In this document: piece after piece, positions 38,000 through 48,434 of the stretch
How positions within the stretch are numbered: position 1 is the first letter of the stretch
Layout: each line of letters starts with the position of its first letter
NCBI GenBank assembly: GCA_050084515.1
Contig: CM114273.1
Span: 24,242,001-24,306,000 of the forward strand
Reading direction: 5' to 3'
DNA from: Blasia pusilla
Lineage: Eukaryota > Marchantiophyta > Marchantiopsida > Blasiales
Length of the DNA stretch: 64,000 bases
Program-made: the position numbers and the translations under genes
The notes under the pieces: model-generated
Told to the model about the DNA's origin: nothing
Seen by the model: the letters and a program-made list of their open reading frames with translations, nothing else
The model's database searches: none

Positions 38000-39456
38000 C
38001 TCACTCAAAGAACTCGAGTAGATCGATGGTAGCTTTGATCGTGGATCAGTAGGATCTGGTTAGGGTTGACTGTGTACTCAGCCATGGATGTTCATGGCTT
38101 GTGGCCTATGTTGGAGGTGTGAATTAGGTCGCTGGATTTCGTCAAGGGAGTTGGAAGTTATCAAGGATTGAAGATTCTCGTTTGTGTTCGACAGATTTTC
38201 TGATGTGGAGAGCTTGGAGTGCGGAAGCTCTGTTGAAGTTCATCCAGATCGGGTGAGAGGTTCCTATTGCTACCTTTATTGTGATCTCATGTGAAGCTAT
38301 CTGCTTGAGTGTGTGGAGCGTTGCGGATTTCTGTGTGCATGAATCTGGGCGGAAGCGCTGGAGGATTTGCGATTCTAGAGGTGTATGGACAGCAAGTTTG
38401 TCTGATTTTTAGCTCGGAGTACAGAGCTCGGTTGTAGCTGATTTTTTTGTAGAGAGATAGCTATGGTAGCCAATTGAATTCTGGTTGAAACAGATTTAAT
38501 TTTGGTTGAGGATTTGTGGAGTAAATTCTGATCGAAATTTTGCGGACTAGCTCAAGGTTTGGCTATGGTGGACAGCAGATTGGAGGGGCTCGTGGGTTGG
38601 TGACTCGTCCGTTATTGGAGACGCCTATCCCGTTGGGGGCGCCCTGGTTGGGCCTCTCTCCATAGCGAAGCATGGTGAAGCGTGGCGAACGGGGTGATAG
38701 GAGCATTTCTCGGCGTTTTGAGGCTTCAAGGCAACTCGTGGTAGCTCGAGGCGAGTGGGCGTGAGAGGCGGAGTAAGGAGCAAGGAGCAAGAAAGCAAGC
38801 TTGCTTGCTTGGGCGTGAGGCAGTTTTTGCAAGATTTGTGAGTTGAGTGTTGCATAACCGGTCATCCATCTTTGGGCTATTTTGCCTGGAAGACGCTTAA
38901 CTGCTGAGTTCTTGACTATACCAGTGTACACACTGGTGTAGCTCATTTGGTGTTGTTCCAAGATGTGTTAGGCGCTTTATGAATCTTGGGTTTTTGGTTG
39001 ATGGACCTCTAGTACATAGTATGGTGTAGCCTCTCCATGCAGGTGATATTTTTAGGTGCTGCGAGTGCGACTAGCACGTCATCGACCAGCGGCCGAGCAG
39101 CTATTGCGTTAGATTTGTCCGGTGGGGTCTATGGATTCAGGGGGCGCCACGTTTGGTGGATTATGTTACCTTGATTTCCATTTGCGATTGGAGGGTTGTC
39201 CTTGGACTTCCTGTGTTTGGATCCCCTCCATCATTGCTTCTTGCTTGCGCGCCCATTGTTAGGGTTGACGCTGATTTCCAGAGTAGTTTTACTCCTTTGT
39301 GCTACCGGTAGTGAGGCTAGAGTGATGACCAATAGACTGTGGGAGGCTTCTTGTGGTGATGACAGGTTAGGTTGCCTACACCCATAACTAGTAGAGCTAG
39401 AATAATACAGCGACATCGACGTCACTTGGTTACTTAGTGGTGGTGCGGCATCGGCG
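38000..39456 (+). other. Copy C leader
   Basis: Non-coding, matching copy D 36464-37190 in its first 700 nt. No primer-binding site was identified. A purine-rich segment and a GCAAG-rich palindromic stretch (agcaagcttgcttgctt, 38792-38808) lie near 38790. Confidence 0.55.
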
Positions 39457-40870
39457 TTGGTCATCACGGAGTTGTCTGGTGGTCTGGTTGGAGACCGTGG
39501 TGCGGACAGTGGTGGTTTTACATGGAGTGGATTGAGGTATTGGCTACCTTTTCCACTTCTGACGGTTGATGAAGAGGAGAACGAGGGTGTTCCAAACACC
39601 GAGTCTTCTACGTTGGTATCGAATGTTGTAGCTCCATTGATTTGGGACATGGACGGCATATATGGGGCCATGAAGGGCCCACAACGATACTTGGCCGCAG
39701 TGGGCACCATTAAGTTGGAGGACTTCATTCAGGAGTTTGATACGTGGTGTGACATGCACATGTCGCAGAACGCCACGTTGTTTACAACCTTCTTGGCTTG
39801 GAAGGGGTTGTTTCAGCACTTGGAGGGACCACCCATGGATGATTACCATGAGTTTAGGAAGGACCATGTTGCTGAGATTGAGGCGTGGAGACAATATTGG
39901 TCTCGAGGCTATGAGTCTATCACCCATGGTGGTATTGGTAGTAGTGCTCCTACTATACCAGCCAGCCCGACGTTGAGTGGTACGAGTATGAGCCGGAGTG
40001 GGGGTACCAGTGGAGGTACCCATGGAGGTACCAGTGGGGGTACTAAGGCCCACCATCGTTCAGCCCGGTTGCAGGGTTCTTCAAGAGGTTGAAGAAGAAC
40101 TATCAGGGAGTGAAGACAGAGAAGTTGAGGAGTCTTCAGGAATTTGAGCGAAAGACTAGTGAGAGTCTTTGTGAGGCATACACTCGTATGCGACGCTTGA
40201 TTTCAGTTACCCAGGGTGTGACTGAGGCTCAGGCAGTCCAGTTTTGGTATGGGTTCTTGGACAGAGAGTTGCGCCGTAGGGTACGTGATGCTACTCTTAT
40301 GAGTGATGATTCACCCACATTGACCCATTTGTTTGCTCTATCTGAGAAGATTGAGCTTAACATGGTGGAGGAGAGAGTGGTGACATCCGCATTTAGTAGG
40401 GATACAACTACTACCTCTCATGTTCAGCAATCCACCTCACAGTCTCGTAGTAGTGGTGGTGGTAGTAGTAGTGGGAGTTGTGGGGGGTACACACGACCTC
40501 AGTCAGGTCCTAGAGGGACACTTGCGCAGAGACCATTGCCTTCATTTGCTACCCCGTAGCAAGGACAATCATGTTGGACATGTGGAGGTGATCATGTTAG
40601 GAGGTTTCGTCCCCAAGAGGATGGGAGACAGACTTTGGAGGATGGGCCTCAGTCGGCCCCAACTCAGTGTGATCATTGCGGGAGACCAAGTCACCCTCAA
40701 GAGCGTTGCTTTGATCTTCATCCAAAGTTGAGATCAGGCCATGGCCATGGTGGAATAGCTCCGAGAGGTCGAGGTGGTAGAGGTGGTAGGGGTGGTAGAG
40801 GTGGACCAGTGGCTGGAGAGCCTACGGTGGCTACCCCTACCACTACGACAGAGTCACTATGGTCGCCATG
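39457..40870 (+). pseudogene. Copy C gag, two overlapping frames
   Basis: The first open block (39457-40092, 211 aa) has GTIKLEDFIQEF, MDDYHEFRKDH and a Gly/Thr-rich tail encoded by imperfect GGTACCAGTGG repeats. An indel in those repeats moves the rest to another frame: 40089-40559 has SLCEAYTRMRRLI and GVTEAQAVQFWYGFLD. After a TAG at 40557 (Gln expected) it continues with CWTCGGDH (first knuckle, last Cys lost), CDHCGRPSHPQERC (canonical knuckle) and an RG-rich tail (GRGGRGGRGGRGG). Gag binds and packages element RNA; this copy needs two recoding events. Confidence 0.85.
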
Positions 40871-41099
40871 ATTGAGCACTTGGAGCGGTTGGCTACTATG
40901 GCTCGTATCAAAGATAGAGCAGTTTGGGAGCAAGGGCTTCCATCTCTTATGGAGGGATGATCTCTCTTATATGGCGAGTGCAAAGACAAGGTTGAGGCAT
41001 CAAGCTGCGATTCTGAGAGGAGCCACTCGAGCGTCAGAGCCACGTGGTGCTACTGTGGAGTTGGACCCACAGAGGGGTGAGGCTAGGAGGCAGGCTAGG

Positions 41100-43192
41100 C
41101 TTCCCTAGTCATTCTTGTTGTCTGAGGTGCTTAGGACTCCATCCATGGTTCCTACGCAGCCTATTGAGCCTACAGTGGGGATTGAGGCATCTACATCAAG
41201 TGTAGTAGACATGGATGCAGCATTGAGTGCAGTATTGCGGATGGCAACTTCAGTGTTGGGATCCCCATTGTTTTTGGCCACGCAGCTGATGGCTTTAGGA
41301 GTTGACTTAGCTCCTGTATTTCAGCTAGCAGCCACATTGTGTGAACATGGGGATGTTCTTGCTACACGTGCTCAGGTGGATGAGGGTGTTGCGGTGGAGC
41401 GACCCTCTATGTCAGGTGTAGCATTAAGTACCGGTGCTACTTGGTAGGCAGCAGCGGCGAAGATGGATGCATTACAAGCCCGGCCAGCCATTGATCGTGA
41501 GAAGCTTAAACCTGGTGTATGTATGTTGGACAACCGGAGTGGGATATTCTGATTGGTGAGTCCTACAGGACAGGTGTATAGACGAGATAGAGTCTTGTTT
41601 GACTCTAGTGCCCAATCTTTGATGTTGGGATAGGCGGCATGTATTGGTTTGGGTATTCAGAGGTCAAAGCTTGAGCTGTCGCGACCCTCATAACCAAACA
41701 ACACCAATAGGCGCCAAGCAAAACATCAGAACTCAAGTGAACTCACGCTGCGAGATTTGCGCTTTGGAGAGGCGTTTGGAAAGGTCTCTTAGAAAAGTCC
41801 AAGAGACGAAACGCGGAATAGAGTTGTGCATTTCATGCGTTAGTGGTTGCAACCAGGAAACCTAGATCAAATGCAAGCCAAGAATTGAGAGGAGTTGAGT
41901 CTTGGGAGGTTGGTTTCCAAAGAGGTGAGAACCAGTTTGGAACACGACTAGCGTTTGGAAGAATGTGACTGTGTTTAGGACCATAACGTTGAGTTTCAAG
42001 ATGCGTTTGGGACAAGTAAGGGCGTGTTGGAAAGCTTATCTTGAGATGCTTCCAACGCACGAAGGATCTCAAAAAATTCATAAATAGAGGCTGAGATATT
42101 GGCCGAAAATGACTGTGAGAGCAATCGGGTTGAGGGCCAATTGGAGAGGCCGGGGTGTCTTTCCCTAAATGTAGGGGGCCCCGGGAGATCCCCAGAAGTA
42201 CTAGTGAGGGAGGAGTCTCTCCGAGATGTCTCGGAACACGAATCCCCACTTTGGGCACCAAACGGCGTTTCAGAGGCACAGGATGGAACGGGAGTTTGGT
42301 GTTGGAACTCGAAACCCAAACCCGATCCAAGGGAGTGTACTTTGTACGCCACCCTTGGATTCCAACCCGAGATTCACTTCGTGCAAGTCTTGGTGAGGAA
42401 CTCATTGGATGTCCATCGGACATTTGGAACCGCCAGGCGCGAAAAGCCATTTCAGGTTCCTGAACCGACCAGAAAGTTTGTCCCAAGTCTTTCGAGACTT
42501 GCCCGTGTTGTAAACCGCGAAACTAGGAAGGTTGAGCTTGATGAGAGTCCGAGACGAGAACTCGGAAATTTAGCCTGCTGATTGATCTAAGACCCAACTA
42601 AGCAGAGTGCGTGTTTGGATGCAGATAAGCATTGAGAGCGTGACTTACTGAACGCACGCTTCCGCAACAAACAAGATTAACGTTCAAGGAGAGTAGGCGC
42701 ACGATACGCCTTACCCATTCCTGATTCAAACATCATTTGGAGGAGCCATTGATAGGTCTCAATTCATGACACGGGAGAAGTTTTCTGTACAGTTGAGACC
42801 AGATCATGCAATTGATAACTCTCGGTTGGGAGTACCTGTAGTGGTCACATCAGCCGAGTTGTATGGTGTACTAGTTGGAGGAGCAATATTGTACCCGATG
42901 GGTTTTCAGATGGACTACTGGACTGAGATAACGTCTTATAGACTTGGTTGGCAGTCCGTGGATGGACGTATGAGCCAAGTTCCTATGAGATTTATTTATG
43001 GGGCTCGACTAGGAGGGTCTTCCCCAACAGTGTTAGCATCTGTGGCTGGTTTTAGTGGAGTAGTCACTTGGCCAGGAGAATTTTTGGAGGGTAATCTTTC
43101 TGCTATGAATTCTCCTGTGCATGAGGAGGTAGAGGAGGTCCCTAGTTTTGCAGCAGTCGCATCCTCATCGTTGGATGTGCCACTTTGGAGTT
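41100..43192 (+). pseudogene. Copy C protease region, split by L3-d
   Basis: The linker block 41115-41447 resembles the gag-protease linker of B and D. The active-site region reads LFDSSAQSLMLG-stop at about 41607-41640, so Gly of DSG is Ser. L3-d then intervenes (41677-42706). The C-terminal part, 42766-43194 (142 aa), is open and contains ELYGVLVGGAILYPMGF and SYRLGWQ, conserved with B and D. Confidence 0.78.
41677..42706 (+). repeat. L3 LTR-like repeat, copy L3-d inside copy C
   Basis: TGTCGCGACCC at 41677 to GCACGATA at 42706, about 1030 bp, the reverse complement of L3-a/b/c. It interrupts the protease region. Outer motifs TGTC(G/A)(C/T)GACC and CGCACGA(C/T)A parallel those of the C-type A and B modules, suggesting L3 is the terminal unit of a sister subfamily. 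No clear target duplication; about 20 nt of protease sequence seem lost at the site. Confidence 0.75.
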
Positions 43193-43295
43193 GAGGCGGT
43201 GCACTACGGCGGGAGGCTGATCGCCTAGTGCAGGAGGCTTGGTGTGAGGCTGTTATACCTCACGAGGAAGAGGAGGCCCACAGCGGACTCCTACT

Positions 43296-44345
43296 TCTGG
43301 TCTAGTTGGGTTATCCCCTTTGGATACTACACCCATTGTATGGCAGTATCCGCCGGAGGGCATTTGTGTGTTAGATCTCTTTGGTGGGATTAGCATTAGT
43401 TTGGCTGCAATGTTGCAGGCCGGTATTCCTATGCAGAGATACGTGTATGTGGAGCGAGATGAGACCGCCCAGAGAGTCTCATCCCGACATATTGGTCAGT
43501 TGATGCAGAGATATCCTGAGTTGTTGCCGCCATCAGCTATTCGTGGATACCAGCGTGCTTTGCCATCACACATTGCATTGTTGGGGGCGCATGACCTTGA
43601 GAGGGTTGGTCCTGTGGATTTGGTGATTGCTAGATGGCCATGTCAGGATCATAAACGTGCTGGTCACGGTGAGAGATTACACGACCCTAGGTCTCGATTG
43701 TTTTGGGAGATGTTATGGATGTTACGACATCTTCAGGTTCATCAGGCACGTACTCCAGCTTACATTCTAGAGAATGTTCCATTGTTGGATGACACTCGGA
43801 CCCGGATGATGGCGAGTGTTCATGAGGTGCGGTCTTGGATTGGACCAGCAGTGTTGTTGGATGCAGCGCGAGTTGGCTTGCATGCACATCGTCCACGCTT
43901 ATGGTGGACAAACTTGTTGCCTAGGGAGGTTCTACGTCGAGCATATGGTGAAGTGCATCGGGATCCTTGCCTTACAGTGGATAGTATCTTGGATACTCGG
44001 CGACTTTCTCAGGTGGTGAGGGTTATTGGTCGGTCACCCATGGCAGTGGTGAACCGTGTGGGCTAGCCTAGGATGGCACTACCCACATTTGTGAGTTTTC
44101 TCTCGTCACATGCCTACAGGGAAGGTGGTCCCGGGCTTGTATGGGATTCTCATGTGCGATAGTTGGTGGAGCCTAACGCTGATGAGAGAGAGCGTGTGAT
44201 GGGATTTGCTACTAGTGTGACAGCGGTTGCTTCCATTTTTTAGGGCTTCACGACGTCATGTGTTGGATCACGCCATGGACCTGAATTGTTTGACCTGGAT
44301 TTTGAGTCTTGGTATGGCCGAGCAACGTCGACTTCGGACTATGTC
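43296..44345 (+). pseudogene. Copy C C5 cytosine DNA methyltransferase (best preserved, two lesions)
   Basis: A continuous 248-codon block (43320-44066) has motif I VLDLFGGISISLA, the acidic residue in YVYVERDE, and motif IV DLVIARWPCQDHKRAG with catalytic Cys codon 43641-43643. It also has motif VI YILENVPLL and motif VIII LLDAARVGLHAHRPRLWW. The adenine-binding FGG and PC are present, so the N-terminal catalytic half looks sound. A TAG at 44067 and a second at 44160 follow. The GF motif ERVMGF (about 44190-44207) is separated from motif X RRHVLDHAMDLNCLTWI (44257-44307) by a +1 shift in a T6 run. The motif VIII context (DAxxVxxxxRxRxxW) is like DNMT3/DRM. It lies between protease and RT and was presumably expressed as part of the polyprotein. 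Confidence 0.9.
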
Positions 44346-44560
44346 TATGGGTCTTCCACCCCTTGTGATGAGCTTGATCGCTGCTGGGACGGTAGAGACA
44401 TTGGCTTGGGGCGAGGAGAATAGTATTTTGCATCCTTGGAGTAAATGGGATGTAATGGCTGGGCATGTGGAGTTGGTTGCTCATGCTGGTGGGGGAGTTA
44501 TTTGCTCAAATGATGGTGTAACTAAGGGTGTACCATCTTGTGAGGGGTTGCATAGCATCC

Positions 44561-46050
44561 AATGGCGTCGTCCTCTCCCTCTAGTGTGCAAGTGGAGGAG
44601 ACTTGGGAGCCATTACTTGGGCCCAAGCTTAGGGGAGGTGAGAAACGACGCTTGACACAGTTCCTACGTGCTTATAGGAGTTGTTTTGCCTTTAGCATGA
44701 AGGAGTTGGGTGCTTTGGTTGGACTCGGTATATGGATTGATTTGGCTAGTGATTCGCCAATCTTCTGTCGTCCCTACCGATATAGTGATATGGATAGGGA
44801 CCTGATTCAGAGTAGGACGTTGGACCTTTTGGAGGATGGATTAGTGGAGTTGTCGCATGGAGAGTATGCATCAGCCACCCATTGTCATGTCTGCTAAAAA
44901 GGATGTGCATGGCAACTACACGGTTAGGCAGATGTGTAGAGATTACCGTCTTATCAATCGGTAGACCAAGGCCGATAGGTATGGCATGCCTACACTTGAG
45001 GAGATCTTTGATGTGGTGGGATAGGCAAAGATTTTCAGTACTTTGGATCTTCGGGCAAGATACCATCAGTTGCCGATTCGAGAGAGTGACAAGGCCAAGA
45101 CATCATTTTGGGGTGTCAACTCTCATGGCAAGGATTGTTTGTACTAGTGGAAATTCTTACCCTTTGGGTTGAAGAATGCACCTGCCGAGTTTCAGAGAGT
45201 GATGGACAGGATCCTAGCAGGGTTGGATTATTTTCGGTGTTACATTGATGATATATTGGTGTTCAGTAATACGGTGGAGGAGCATCAGATACATTTGCAA
45301 ATCATGTTTGAGCGGTTGAAAGCTCATGGTCTACGTTTGCATTCAGGAAAGTGTAAGTTCTTCCATGAGGATGTTAAGTACTTGGGTCATGTGATCTATC
45401 TAGGTGGTTTGGGAGTTCAGCAAGCAAAGGTGGAGGCTATTGCACGTATTCCTTATCCGGTAGATGTGAGTAGACTTCGGGCATTCATGGGATTGGCGAA
45501 CTACTATCCGAGGTATGTGAAGGGATTTAGTGCTATGGCAAAGCCTTTGAACCAATTGCTGAAATCAAATCAGGAGTGGCACTGGGGAGATTATCAGGAG
45601 AGAGCTTTTGTGGAGCTCAAGGCTCAGTTGGTGGCGGCGCCTATCTTGAAGAGACCTATCAGAGGGCGCCCATTTCAGTTACACACTGATTGGAGTAGGT
45701 TGGGACTTGGAGCGGTGTTGACACAACATGATGATGAGCACATGGAGTTTGTGGTGGCCTATGCAAGTCGCTCGAATAATGCAACGGAGTCGCGCTATAG
45801 TTCATATGAGGGAGAGTGCTTGGCAGTAGTGTCGGATGTGGCTCACTTTAGGTGTTACTTGTTTGGCACACAGTGTATCCTTGTTACTGATCACCAACCG
45901 CTCAAGTGGTTGATGGAGTCTGACAAGCTTACAAGGAAGCTTGCACGGTGGGCTCTTATCTTACAAGAGTATGACTTCCAGGTGGTACATAGACCTGGAG
46001 TTGCCAACCTTGATGCTGATGGGTTGAGTAGGAACCCAGGTACTAGCCAA
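44561..46050 (+). pseudogene. Copy C reverse transcriptase-RNase H, long open C-half
   Basis: The N-terminal RT block 44562-44897 (EETWEPLLGPKL, YRYSDMDRDLI) ends in a frameshift. A middle block carries VRQMCRDYRLINR-stop-TKADRYGMP, STLDLRARYHQLPI, and a TAG at 45146 in LY(Q)W. The block 45169-46302 (377 aa) is open: LKNAPAEFQRVMD, CYIDDILVFS (catalytic YIDD), FMGLANYYPRY, then RNase H LHTDWSRLGLGAVLTQ, YEGECLAVV, TDHQPLKWLM and DADGLSRNP. RNase H removes the RNA template. No in-frame stop interrupts RT fingers-to-RNase H after 45169. Confidence 0.92.
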
Positions 46051-46255
46051 GAGGATGCAACTGGGGCTAGATGGCATGGCGAGGTTGATGAGGAGATGGT
46101 GCCAGGTTGGCATGCATCTGCCTTTTTATGTTGGTTAGGGATGGACTCTAGTATGGAGGACCACATGTCATCTTACTCTAGTCAGAGGGTAGATAGCCAG
46201 CCTTCAGATCCTAAGGTTGGAGATGGTGGTCGGATCAGTGTGATATTCATGATGA

Positions 46256-47682
46256 TGCGTTGGTGTTGGAGTTCCTACGGACCAGTAGGGTGCCAGGCAT
46301 AGTGAGTGCCAAGGAGCGAGACCGTGTTCTTCAACGTGCTAAGAGGTATCGATTGGAGGGAACACATATTCTCCGTGTGTGGGAGGATGGTAGAGTACGA
46401 GTAATGCCGCATTTGGCTCAGAGAGAGCGCATTATGCAACATGCCCATGAGGAGTTGGGACATTTTGGGGTAAAGCATACATATAGCTTACTCCTTGGTC
46501 CGTATTGGTGGCGTGGCATGCATACTCAGGTGCATCAGGTGGTGTCATGTTGTATGGTTTGTGACCGGGTGAGGGCATCATTCAATGCCCCTACACCACA
46601 GTTACACCCCTTGCCTATTATGGGATTGGATTACCGTTGGAGTGTGGACTTTGCGGGACCGTTACCGTTGACTGCACGACATCATCAATATGTGTTGGTG
46701 ATGGTGGAGCACTTCTCCAAGTGGATTGAGTTGGTGGCATTACCTGACAAGGCAAGTGAGGGAACGGCGTATGCGTTTCTTGATAGAGTGCTTAGTCATT
46801 TTGGTGCAACAGCTGAAGTGCTGACCGACCAGGGTAGAGAGTTTTAGGGTGAGTTTCAAGTCTTGTGTGACAAGGCATTGATTGATCATCGGACCATGTC
46901 TCGAGATCATCCAGAGGCGGACGGTTTGGATGAGCGTGTGGTTCAGACGGTGAAGAGGGCATTGCACAAGTATGGCCTACAAAAGGGGCATCTTGGAGAC
47001 TGGGATATTCAGTTGCCATGGTTAGCCATGGGGTATAGGTTCAGTCGCCAAGCATCCTTGGCTTCCTTCTCACCTTATTTTTTGTTATACGGCCGAGATC
47101 TAGACTTGCTAGTAGCAATTTTTGGGAGTCTAGTAAGGTGGTAAACCTTGATGACCGTGAGATGTGGATGAAGTGTGTTCTCAGCGGGCAGAGCTCTTTC
47201 GGAGAGTTATGCTAACAAAATTTGAGAATCTTGCCATTGCTCAACACAAGGATACGTTGCGGTATGCAACCATTCGGGATGGAGGTTATCGATCATCGAT
47301 TCGTAGGTTCCATGTGGGGGACTATGTCTATTTGCAGCAGATTGCACCGAAAACGTTGGATGTGACACCAGGCCGCACTATTTTACGAGTGCGCGAGGTG
47401 TTAGCTTCTGGAGTTCTCATGTTGGAGGGTCGTGATGGAGTTGTTTGGAAGGACCATGTGCGTAATTGTGCGCCATGCCATATCCCAAATATGGATGGTA
47501 CTGTTGACCCAAACTTAGCCATGATACGTGCTAGCTTGAGATGTATGTTGTGTGGGTCTTCTGGTAACACAGCCCATATGTTGGTGTGTGATCGGTGTTC
47601 TAGAGGTTGGCATATGATGTGTTTGACTCCACGTATGGATGTTGTTCCTATTGGAAGGTGGGTTTGTCCTCGATGTACTTAG
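46256..47682 (+). pseudogene. Copy C DDE integrase with intact C-terminal PHD finger
   Basis: Block 46260-46847 has HAHEELGHFGVKHT, CCMVCDRV, WSVDFAGPLPL (Asp 1) and LTDQGREF (Asp 2), then a TAG where the other copies have Arg. Block 46863-47144 has RDHPEADGLDERVV (Glu). A frameshift near 47130 leads to 47164-47682 (172 aa), which ends in a complete C4HC3 PHD finger: CMLCGSSGNTAHMLVCDRC, GWHMMC and WVCPRC. PHD fingers typically read histone H3 tails, so this one could bias integration, but ligand residues cannot be judged by eye. It is the only copy here with all PHD zinc ligands. Confidence 0.92.
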
Positions 47683-47845
47683 GAGGGGTAGATGACTTGA
47701 TCTTTGCATGATATGGATTACAGATGTGCGACTAACAATGGGGCAACCTAGCACCCGGCCTTCTGATTCGTCCACCCACGAAGGTGTATAGCATGTAGTA
47801 GATGTATAGGGTGACCTGGGAGTTAGAGGGACCTAACCGCCAATT

Positions 47846-48434
47846 AGGGGGGCGAGTTGTGGTACACTTGTGTTTGTGGATGCTCTCGTCTATGTTATGC
47901 ATGTAGGTAAGTATGGTATGTCAGCGATGTATGTTGTATGACGATGTGGATTCGCACGACAGTTGTCATGACCATACGGATTATGTCGTAGACTATAGTG
48001 TGCTAGTAGAGGCCGTACCTTATGTAGGGACATAGTGTCTAGATAGAGATGCGGTTTCATACATAGGGTTGGGGTTACTCCGTTGAGGGTAACTTTTCCA
48101 GTAGGGCCCGCTCTTAGGTTGGAGGATATAGTGTGGAATGCACTCAAAGAAGAGTTAGTTCTTTGAGTTGAGCCTATTGCGTTGGGAGTTAGCTTTGGTA
48201 GTGAGTAGAGCTCTTGGCTATGGTGGTTCTAGCAAGCTTCCACCTGGATTCTCCCATCGTGGAGTGGGTTTGGCTCGATTGTATGTGATTCTATACGTGT
48301 TTTATGACAATAGGTCTTTCACGGATTACAATTGTGGTACACTTCTGTTTGTGGATGCTCTCGTCTATGTTATGCATGTAGGTGAGTATGGTATGTCAGC
48401 ATTGTATGTTGTATAACGATGTGGATTCGCACGA
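47846..48434 (+). repeat. Copy C 3' end: PPT then B1-A2-B2
   Basis: aggggggcga (47846-47855) precedes B1 (47857-47961, TTGTGGTACAC...CGCACGACA), spacer 'gt', A2 (47964-48331, TGTCATGACC...) and B2 (48332-48434, ending CGCACGA). B1 and B2 are nearly identical, and A2 is nearly identical to A1. Confidence 0.9.

Noticed and set aside
43320-44066. A free-standing host or bacterial cytosine methyltransferase gene
   Set aside because: The same domain sits in the same position between protease and RT in copies A, B and C, with a stub in D, so it belongs to the retrotransposon. No intron, promoter or separate gene context is visible.
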